A stretch of 12,615 nucleotides of DNA, from positions 1 to 12,615 of the forward strand of contig CAZKWC010000078.1 of NCBI GenBank assembly GCA_964556425.1, given 5' to 3'. Origin of the DNA: JALQUL01 sp964556425. GTDB lineage: Bacteria > Pseudomonadota > Gammaproteobacteria > Burkholderiales > Burkholderiaceae_C. This document shows, one piece after another, positions 7,294 to 12,615 of this stretch; position 1 is the stretch's first letter; each line of letters starts with the position of its first letter. Position numbers and translations under genes: made by a program. Under the pieces are notes generated by a model, which did not search any database, was not told where the DNA came from, and worked only from the letters and a program-made list of their open reading frames with translations.

Positions 7294-7315
7294 GTTTCAA
7301 GTGATTCAAATCGTA

Positions 7316-7687
7316 TTAAAGCTTTAGTTCATATTCTTTATGCAAAGCCACTGCCACACGTCCTATTAGCTCAAGTGGTAGGGCTTGCTTGTAAGGGAAT
7401 GTCAAATTGCCTTTTTCCCCACGGTAGGGAGCTAACTCTGCAATCAGGGCGGTGTCATTTTTTAATGGAGGGTAAATTCCAATATGATTTTTAAAGGCAG
7501 CAAAATAAAAAAAAGTGCGTTTTTCTTTAAACGCAGGTATGTTGTAACTAATACATCGAGTGGCGCTTGGCAATAAATTTTCTACCTTTTGCTGAATTGA
7601 TATTAACAAAGGCAAAGCCTGCGGGCTTGCGCTTTGGAAATATTCTTCTTGAGAAGAAAACTTTTTATTTTTGATGGGTGTTTCCAT
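7316..7687 (-). CDS. DUF1801-domain protein (YdhG/Fra-like)
   Basis: The 123-residue product begins METPIKNKKFSSQEEYF and carries the DUF1801 core: ISYNIPAFKEKRTFFYFAAFKNHIGIYP around residues 46-73, then a short loop, GNLTFPYKQALPLELIGRV around 99-117 and a helical end. Its length fits the family. Family members include proteins proposed as iron chaperones (Fra in Bacillus), but most have no known role and none can be assigned here. The frame is open for 32 more codons upstream. I choose the inner ATG because the family homology starts just after it and because a good promoter with its expected transcription start near 7697 lies inside the longer reading. No Shine-Dalgarno is visible. It appears to be a single-gene unit. 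Confidence 0.78.
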   Translation of the reverse strand: METPIKNKKFSSQEEYFQSASPQALPLLISIQQKVENLLPSATRCISYNIPAFKEKRTFFYFAAFKNHIGIYPPLKNDTALIAELAPYRGEKGNLTFPYKQALPLELIGRVAVALHKEYELKL

Positions 7688-7703
7688 AATAAAAGGGAGC
7701 GGT

Positions 7704-7731
7704 AATATATTCAATAAAATTGCGGTGGCAA
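7704..7731 (-). promoter_or_regulatory. Sigma-70 promoter of the DUF1801 gene
   Basis: On the minus strand TTGCCA (7731-7726) and TATATT (7709-7704) each match the consensus at 5 of 6 positions with a 16-base spacer. Transcription would start near 7697, about 10 bases before the ATG, giving a very short leader. Confidence 0.5.
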
Positions 7732-7987
7732 GTAAATGCATGCATGTGAATGTGCCAGTATTAAATGCCATCAGCAAAATCAACCATGTGCTATTGTGAA
7801 TTAAAACTCTACATTTGAAAACTAGCCATTTTCAATATGGTGGTTTGATCAAGTGAAAAATGAATTAAAGTGACAACGATGTTAACGAATACCGGATTTG
7901 GCCTAATGGTTCAAACGTCAAAAAAAGCTAGCTTAGCACTTGCCTCATATACTTAGATAAGCAGTTTCACAATTCACGACCTATTTT
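7732..7987. other. Intergenic region between the DUF1801 and TonB-like genes
   Basis: This stretch lies upstream of the DUF1801 gene and downstream of the TonB-like gene, both on the minus strand. It contains a TGCATGCATG alternation near 7738, a loose CCAT/ATGG symmetry around 7824-7842 and a weak terminator-like hairpin at 7920-7937. I see no convincing gene in it. Confidence 0.4.
7920..7937 (-). terminator. Weak terminator-like hairpin after the TonB-like gene
   Basis: On the minus strand GCTA (7937-7934) and TAGC (7930-7927) flank a 3-base loop and are followed by seven T residues (7926-7920). The four-pair stem is short. It lies about 50 bases past the stop of the last gene of the operon, which is the right place, but efficiency is doubtful. 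Confidence 0.35.
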
Positions 7988-8902
7988 TTATTTACTTTTT
8001 TTATTCCAGCCCCACTGTTCAAAAAGTCTTTGGTCGTGAGCACTTTCTGCTTCTGTAGTGTCTTGTGGCAATTGTTTAAGGCATTCTTCAAGTGCTTCAG
8101 GATCTAATTTTTCAATCGGTTTAGCGGCTTTTACTTGGGGCTCTGATTGCCCATCCCAAACAAATGGGTTTTTAAATGCCGGTGCTTGTGGTAAACAATC
8201 ATCTTTATAAATAGGTGGGCCATCGGTGGCAAATGGCGAGAAGGAAATTGTTTTTTCAAAGATCAAAGGCTGTCCTGTTGGCGTGGGGGGAAGTGCAGGT
8301 AATTTTTCTATGGCTTTGCGAGCTAATTGTTCTGCCACTGCAGATGTGGACCATAAAGTTTCTAATTTCGAAAGTGTACCGTTGGGTGCAATTTCTACTC
8401 TAAATCGGACGACCCCTTGGTCTGCACCTTCAACCGCTGTACCCATCATACTTCTAATTTGTTGCCCCCAGTTGTAGCGATAAGCTTTGCTATTGTGCAA
8501 GGTATAACGTGCAGCAAAAGCCCATTCATTTGCTGTTGGTGCAGAGGGTGCTGCTTGTGTAGCCAGTTCATGCTGAGTTTCAGTTGGCAGGCTAGGTGTT
8601 GGCAAGGCAGTGTTTTTTTGAGTCTGATTTAACACGGGTACAGTCGCCAAGTTGGCGGCTTGAAAGACCTTGTGTTTAGCCTCTAGGAAAGGTTTTTGTT
8701 TTGGCTTAGGTACTTCTACCGGAGTCGTAATTGCCAGAAAAACAATAGCCTCTTTTGCTTTAATTTCGGCTGAATGTTTTGATATTGGTAAAGACTTGTT
8801 CTGCAGTAATACAAGTAGCAAAAAATGTATGGAAACAGTTAAAAGCACTGCAAAATAGCGATTGTCTTTATGGATCGCTTTTAACCTTAAAATTAAACTC
8901 AT
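7988..8902 (-). CDS. TonB-family protein with a C-terminal extension
   Basis: The 304-residue product has a short cytoplasmic start and a single membrane anchor (about 17-33). A Pro/Lys/Ala/Thr-rich spacer (about 60-125, with PVEVPKPKQKP) follows, then a TonB-like C-terminal domain (about 140-222): YRYNWGQQIRSMMGT, VRFRVEIAPNGTLSKLETLW, and EQLARKAIEKLPALPPTPTG ahead of FEKTISF. Such proteins span the periplasm and, in classical cases, pass ExbB/ExbD energy to outer-membrane receptors. This one continues for about 80 residues past the TonB domain with two cysteines (Cys236, Cys274) and ends QWGWNKKSK, which is not the layout of classical TonB. No exbB, exbD or receptor gene is nearby. Its ATG overlaps the stop of the MFS gene as ATGA, so it is translationally coupled and last in the ArsR-rhodanese operon. 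Its partner and role there are unknown. Confidence 0.75.
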   Translation of the reverse strand: MSLILRLKAIHKDNRYFAVLLTVSIHFLLLVLLQNKSLPISKHSAEIKAKEAIVFLAITTPVEVPKPKQKPFLEAKHKVFQAANLATVPVLNQTQKNTALPTPSLPTETQHELATQAAPSAPTANEWAFAARYTLHNSKAYRYNWGQQIRSMMGTAVEGADQGVVRFRVEIAPNGTLSKLETLWSTSAVAEQLARKAIEKLPALPPTPTGQPLIFEKTISFSPFATDGPPIYKDDCLPQAPAFKNPFVWDGQSEPQVKAAKPIEKLDPEALEECLKQLPQDTTEAESAHDQRLFEQWGWNKKSK

Positions 8903-10260
8903 TGCTCGGAATTGATTAAAGGATGGGTCTCTTCACCAAAGTACCAAAGCACACCACCAGAGACAAACATCGCTAAAGCCACCAGCCAAAATGCTGATTG
9001 CATTTGTCCAGTTAAGTGGGCCACCAAACCCAAGCCGAAAGCCCCAATTCCATAACCCAAATCACGCCAGAAACGGTAAATACCAATTGCAGAACCTCGC
9101 CAAGTTGGCCGAGAAATATCGGCAACTGCAGCAGAAAGATTGGGATAGAGCATAGCCATACCAAGACCGGTAATTGCTGCAGAACTAATCCACCAGGCAA
9201 TGCCTTGACCCAATACCATTGCCAAAACACCCGCTCCACAAAGCCACATGCCTCCCACATTAAGTAAGTGCCTGCCAAAGCGGTCAGACAAGCTTCCTGT
9301 GAACAATTGCGAGCCACCCCAAACCAAGCCATAAAAACTAATTACCCATCCTACACTTAAAAGACTCAAACCTTTCTGATATAAAAAAATGGGATAAAAA
9401 ATCCATACTAAAGCATCGACAAATTTTTCTACTAGACCCGCCTGACAAAAAGCCATTAGCCGTTTATCTCGCCAACTCATTAGTGTAAAAATTTCTAGAG
9501 TAGTAGGCTGTGCGCTAACCCCCTGCGGATAACGAGGCTGTGATGCACTTGCAGCATTAGAGGCTTTAGTGGCATTAGCATTATTAGTTTCATCAGTTGC
9601 TCCTAATAAGTGCTTGCTTGAGGATGTGTTTTGCGAACTACTTTGTTGAACTACCGCTTGCTGAGCCCACGTAAGCGTTTCTTTCACCCCCACTAGAGTT
9701 AAAAAAATGGCCAACACAATCACACTAGTACCAAATATTAAAATACCTTGACGAGGCCCCAATTGGGTTGCTAAATAAGCGGTCACAATGCCGGCTAGCG
9801 CCACCCCCACATAACCTGAAAATTCATTGAGCCCTAAGGTTAAGCCTCGTTCTTTAGCGAGGGTAAGGTCTAGACTAGCAGTCTGAGTCATAGACCATGT
9901 GAGCCCTTGATTAATACCCAATAAAACGGTTGCTGCCACAATCCAATTCCAACTGCTGGCAAAACCAATCATGGCTGGAATAGGCAAAGCCACCCACCAT
10001 CCTAGTAATAAAACTTTTTTTCTGCCCACCCGTTCAGACAGGCGACCAGCGACAAAATTCATCACACCTTTTACTAAACCAAAGGCTACAACAAAGGCGC
10101 TTAATAATAAAAACGAGTTTTTTGGAACTCCAAAATCAGACTCGGCAAGCGCTGGCACTACGGTTCTAGTCATGCCAATAGTAAGCCCCACTAATAACAC
10201 TTGTAAAAGTAGTAAAAGCAATTGAGTCTTATTGTCTTGTATGCCGTATTTGATGGTCAT
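8899..10260 (-). CDS. MFS transporter (12 TM) linked to the ArsR-rhodanese regulator
   Basis: The 453-residue product has two halves of about six hydrophobic segments. The first half has the TM2-TM3 motif AGRLSERVGRKKVLL (about 71-85) and the second half its counterpart TGSLSDRFGRHLL (about 321-333), both diagnostic of the major facilitator superfamily. A long hydrophilic loop (about 193-255), rich in Gln, Ser, Asn and Ala, joins the halves. The segment FWRDLGYGIGAFGLGLVAHLTG near 397-418 is a further recognisable part of this transporter type. It is a cytoplasmic-membrane transporter, probably an exporter given its regulator, but the substrate cannot be told. It begins 40 bases after the regulator's stop and overlaps the TonB-like gene by four bases. 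No Shine-Dalgarno is visible at the ATG. Nickel, arsenic or organic-compound export are possible; none is supported directly. Confidence 0.85.
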   Translation of the reverse strand: MTIKYGIQDNKTQLLLLLLQVLLVGLTIGMTRTVVPALAESDFGVPKNSFLLLSAFVVAFGLVKGVMNFVAGRLSERVGRKKVLLLGWWVALPIPAMIGFASSWNWIVAATVLLGINQGLTWSMTQTASLDLTLAKERGLTLGLNEFSGYVGVALAGIVTAYLATQLGPRQGILIFGTSVIVLAIFLTLVGVKETLTWAQQAVVQQSSSQNTSSSKHLLGATDETNNANATKASNAASASQPRYPQGVSAQPTTLEIFTLMSWRDKRLMAFCQAGLVEKFVDALVWIFYPIFLYQKGLSLLSVGWVISFYGLVWGGSQLFTGSLSDRFGRHLLNVGGMWLCGAGVLAMVLGQGIAWWISSAAITGLGMAMLYPNLSAAVADISRPTWRGSAIGIYRFWRDLGYGIGAFGLGLVAHLTGQMQSAFWLVALAMFVSGGVLWYFGEETHPLINSEQ

Positions 10261-10300
10261 GAGGGTTGTACCAAGAGGGGTAAACTAAAATAGTTAGAAT

Positions 10301-10963
10301 TTATTGAGTTTCAAGTGGCATACCTGCACTGGTCCATTCGGCTACCCCATCCAACAGCTTGCTCACTTTACGACCTTTAGCGCTAAGCAGCTGCACCGCC
10401 TCCTCAGAGAAAAGACAAAATGGGCCACGGCAGTAGGCAACAATTTCTATATTTTTTGGCAGTTCTGCAATACGTTTGGCGATTTCATTTAAAGGCATAG
10501 ACCGAGCAAAGGGCAAATGTGAATGATCAAATTCTGCTTTTGGCCTAACATCAATCATAATAATTTCACCGCGTTTGGCTTGCTCCATAATTTGTTTGCG
10601 ATTGCAACTTGCAAGCTTATCGGGGGCGCAGGATATAGCATCTAGTGCAAGCCTTAACTCTAATAAATGCTCTTGTGCCACTTCTCGCATAGCCACCCAA
10701 AGATTGCCCACATCACTGCCTGCCAATTGGTAATAAATAAATTTTCCTTCTCTGCGTGCTAGCACTAAACGGGCCTCTTTTAAAACCTGTAGATGTGAGC
10801 TAGCGAGTTTTATATCAATGGCGAGTTCATCAGCCAAAACTTCAACAGATTTTTCGCCTTGGGCCAATAATTCTAAAAGCTCAAGTCGTTTAGGACTTGA
10901 AGTGGCTTTGCCAATGCGAGCGACCTGTTCATAAAGTGCATCTTTTATGTTTCGTTTATTCAT
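10301..10963 (-). CDS. ArsR-family regulator fused to a rhodanese domain
   Basis: The 220-residue product joins two domains. Residues about 10-95 form an ArsR winged helix (SSPKRLELLELLAQGEKSVEVL, then ASSHLQVLKEARLVLARREG and a wing FIYYQLA). Residues about 122-218 form a rhodanese (sulfurtransferase) domain: IIMIDVRPKAEFDHSHLPFARSMPL, an active-site loop YCRGPFC with nucleophile candidate Cys178, and a closing LLDGVAEWTSAGMPLE. The ArsR metal motif (ELCVCDL in ArsR/SmtB) is replaced by SVEVLADEL, so classical arsenic or zinc sensing is unlikely. Cysteines are limited to Cys112, Cys120, Cys178 and Cys183. A plausible role is repression relieved by sulfane sulfur, polysulfide or another electrophile via the rhodanese cysteine; this is inference. 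It heads the operon with the MFS and TonB-like genes, and an inverted repeat covering its promoter suggests self-repression. Confidence 0.88.
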   Translation of the reverse strand: MNKRNIKDALYEQVARIGKATSSPKRLELLELLAQGEKSVEVLADELAIDIKLASSHLQVLKEARLVLARREGKFIYYQLAGSDVGNLWVAMREVAQEHLLELRLALDAISCAPDKLASCNRKQIMEQAKRGEIIMIDVRPKAEFDHSHLPFARSMPLNEIAKRIAELPKNIEIVAYCRGPFCLFSEEAVQLLSAKGRKVSKLLDGVAEWTSAGMPLETQ

Positions 10964-10967
10964 TCTA

Positions 10968-10991
10968 ATATTCTAACGATTATTAGAATAT
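10968..10991. promoter_or_regulatory. Inverted-repeat operator for the ArsR-rhodanese regulator
   Basis: ATATTCTAA (10968-10976) and TTAGAATAT (10983-10991) are exact reverse complements with 6 bases between. A further ATTCTAA half-site at 10962-10968 touches the start codon (10963-10961), and ATTCTAATA (10962-10970) also pairs with TATTAGAAT (10981-10989). The repeat covers the proposed -10 and transcription start, which fits steric repression by an ArsR dimer. Confidence 0.65.
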
Positions 10992-11006
10992 ATTGCAAAC
11001 TGCCAA
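10979..11006 (-). promoter_or_regulatory. Promoter of the ArsR-rhodanese operon
   Basis: On the minus strand TTGGCA (11006-11001) and AATAAT (10984-10979) each match the sigma-70 consensus at 5 of 6 positions with a 16-base spacer. The expected start is about 8-10 bases before the ATG, so the leader is too short for a Shine-Dalgarno and none is seen. The -10 lies inside the operator. Confidence 0.5.
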
Positions 11007-11059
11007 TTGCCTAGATTAAAAATAAGCAGATACAATCTCAAATAAGCTATGTTGATTAT

Positions 11060-12615
11060 TCAGTTATGCTGGTTTGAATTAATTGACTGCTGATGCGCAA
11101 GCTGCCCCAATTCTTGAAGTGCCATTTCAATTTCTGCCCAAGGCCTTGCATAATTAATTCTTAAATGATGATTCAATTTACCTGTGTTGGTAAACACCAT
11201 GCCGGGGGTAAAAGAAATAGAGTTGGCTATTGCTAGTTTTAATAAGCTTAAGCTAGAAATTGAAGGTGGCAACTCTAACCACAACCACCAGCCTCCTGCA
11301 GGGCTAATGACTTTGGTGCCATACGGAAAATACTGGGCTACTGCTTTTACAGCCAGCCCCACATTAGAGGCTAAACGCTGGCGCAATTGACGCAAATGCA
11401 AAGCCATATCACCGCCTTTTATAAATTCTGCCAAAGCCACCTGCTCTAGCAAGGGGCTTACCAAAGAATAACTCAATTTAAGCGACTTAATTGCAGCATG
11501 ATAACGACCACCCGCAATCCAGCCAATTCTAAAACCGGGTGCTAAACTTTTGCTGCACGAACCAATATAAATCACTCTTTCATGTTTGTCCCATACTTTA
11601 ATTGGGGCAGGCCGTTCTACTTGATGCGACAGGTCTCCAAAAACATCATCTTCAATCAACATAATTTGATGTTTTTCTATTAGCTTTAATAATTTCTTTT
11701 TATGGCTGTCTGGCATACAACTACCAGTAGGATTTTGAAAACTACTCATAGCTACTACCGCCTTAATCGAGCCTTGATGTTCGAGTGCATATTCAAGCGC
11801 TTCTAAACTTAAACCTGTGCCTGCATTACAAGGAATTTCAATTGCTTTTAAACCTAATTTTTCTATGGTTTGCAAAACTCCAAAATATACTGGTGACTCT
11901 ACTGCAATACAGTCTCCTGGTTGCGCAACAGCCTGCAATGCCAAACTGGTGGCCTCGGTACTGCCGTTGGTAATTAACAATTCGTTTTCGCTTAAATCAA
12001 GCCCAAAACTTCTCATCCATTGGCTTAAGGCTTGTTTTAATTCTGGCCAACCAGATCCGTTAGGATATTGGCCTAACAAATGTGGATGCAATACCAAGGC
12101 TTGTTTGAGTAATTTTGCAAGCTTGTTACAGGCATACCAATTAGGGTCTGCACTGGCTAAATGCAATTGCCATTTTAAGGGTTGTTCAGTCAGTTCATAC
12201 AGCTGGCTCATACGGTGCTGTAATGACATTAACTCTTCATAAGCGGGTGGGGCAACACGGCGCTTAGTGTGGTGCGCATCACCCCTAGGGCTGGGCTGTT
12301 GAGTAAGCACCAATGCCGCTTTATTACGAGGCAATTGAATAGCCCCAGCAGTGGAGTTGAGCCCAGCTTTTGCTTGAGGAATATTGTTTTGACTATGTAG
12401 TAGTTTCCAATCAGCCACATACATGCCCGATTTTGACTGAGCATGAATAAATCCACTATTTTCTAGATGCCTATAACAGCGCACTGCGGTAGAGGGGCTT
12501 AATTGATACATCTTAGCCAAAGCCCTTACCGAGGGCAAACGCTCACCCACACGGTATTGCTGTGATTGAATTTGGCTAATTAAGAGTTGGGCTAATTCTA
12601 AATAACTGTATTGCA
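11060..12615 (-). CDS. MocR-type regulator: GntR winged helix fused to an aminotransferase-like domain, 5' end outside window
   Basis: The frame is open to the right edge. The GTG at 12550 is not the start, because the codons before it (reading YLELAQLLISQIQSQQYR) continue the usual N-terminal helix of a GntR domain. At least 517 residues are visible. Numbered from the GTG at 12550, the winged helix continues GERLPSVRALAKMYQLSPST, then a wing near SKSGMYV at 39-45. A linker of about 50-110 follows, then a fold-type-I aminotransferase domain. Landmarks there are YPNGSGWPELKQAL (162-175), NGSTEA (195-200), FQNPTG (271-276), IEDDVFGDL (299-307), the PLP lysine Lys334 in SCSKSLAPGFRIGW and a terminal LRINYARP. 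MocR regulators use PLP, and often an amino compound, as effector and usually control a neighbouring gene. Here the target is probably beyond the right edge. Nothing ties it to the ArsR operon downstream, and no terminator is seen between them. Confidence 0.88.
   Translation of the reverse strand, partial: QYSYLELAQLLISQIQSQQYRVGERLPSVRALAKMYQLSPSTAVRCYRHLENSGFIHAQSKSGMYVADWKLLHSQNNIPQAKAGLNSTAGAIQLPRNKAALVLTQQPSPRGDAHHTKRRVAPPAYEELMSLQHRMSQLYELTEQPLKWQLHLASADPNWYACNKLAKLLKQALVLHPHLLGQYPNGSGWPELKQALSQWMRSFGLDLSENELLITNGSTEATSLALQAVAQPGDCIAVESPVYFGVLQTIEKLGLKAIEIPCNAGTGLSLEALEYALEHQGSIKAVVAMSSFQNPTGSCMPDSHKKKLLKLIEKHQIMLIEDDVFGDLSHQVERPAPIKVWDKHERVIYIGSCSKSLAPGFRIGWIAGGRYHAAIKSLKLSYSLVSPLLEQVALAEFIKGGDMALHLRQLRQRLASNVGLAVKAVAQYFPYGTKVISPAGGWWLWLELPPSISSLSLLKLAIANSISFTPGMVFTNTGKLNHHLRINYARPWAEIEMALQELGQLAHQQSINSNQHN

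Noticed and set aside
7688..7783. 32-codon N-terminal extension of the DUF1801 protein
   Set aside because: The hydrophobic extension is outside the family domain, contains the likely promoter of the gene, and has no ribosome binding site. The inner ATG fits better.
10301..10963. Classical arsenic- or zinc-responsive ArsR
   Set aside because: The cysteine metal motif of ArsR/SmtB is absent, and no arsenate reductase or ArsB/Acr3 gene is nearby.
11817..12242. Plus-strand frame of 141 codons inside the MocR-type gene
   Set aside because: It is antisense to the conserved aminotransferase domain and shows no recognisable features.

Overview
The window looks like chromosomal DNA from an AT-rich member of the Burkholderiales (Betaproteobacteria). 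This is inferred from protein resemblance only. The cystathionine beta-lyase, the YIP1-family protein, the TonB-like protein and the ArsR-rhodanese regulator all resemble versions I associate with that order. The DNA, however, is A/T-rich, leucine is often TTA, and the intergenic regions are very A/T-rich. I see no tRNA, rRNA, CRISPR array, insertion sequence or phage gene.

Layout. (1) Positions 1-245 hold the 5' end of a minus-strand YIP1-family membrane protein gene, with a strong Shine-Dalgarno. A 570-base A/T-rich stretch without a gene follows. (2) Positions 816-2048 (+) encode metC-type cystathionine beta-lyase, closed by a clear intrinsic terminator at 2068-2095. (3) Positions 2209-7198 (+) form a drug-efflux operon: a MarR-family regulator, an outer-membrane efflux lipoprotein of the NodT/OprM type, an EmrA-type adaptor and an EmrB-type 14-TM MFS pump. 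A 26-bp near-perfect palindrome at 2117-2142 is the likely MarR operator. A hairpin at 7250-7286, flanked by an A run and a T run, can end transcription from both sides. (4) Positions 7316-7687 (-) encode a small DUF1801 protein with its own promoter. (5) Positions 7988-10963 (-) form a three-gene operon, transcribed in the order ArsR-rhodanese fusion regulator, 12-TM MFS transporter, TonB-like protein with a C-terminal extension. Its promoter and a strong inverted repeat lie on top of each other just ahead of the regulator's start codon. (6) Positions 11060-12615 (-) hold a MocR-type regulator (GntR winged helix plus aminotransferase fold) whose 5' end lies outside the window.

How the parts work together. 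The emr-like operon supplies a complete inner membrane-periplasm-outer membrane export path with its own local repressor candidate. The ArsR-rhodanese operon pairs a probable sulfur- or thiol-responsive repressor with an exporter and a TonB-like periplasmic-spanning protein. This is the least conventional part of the window and the best candidate for an under-described system. Most genes here lack a recognisable Shine-Dalgarno, and several seem to have very short 5' leaders.
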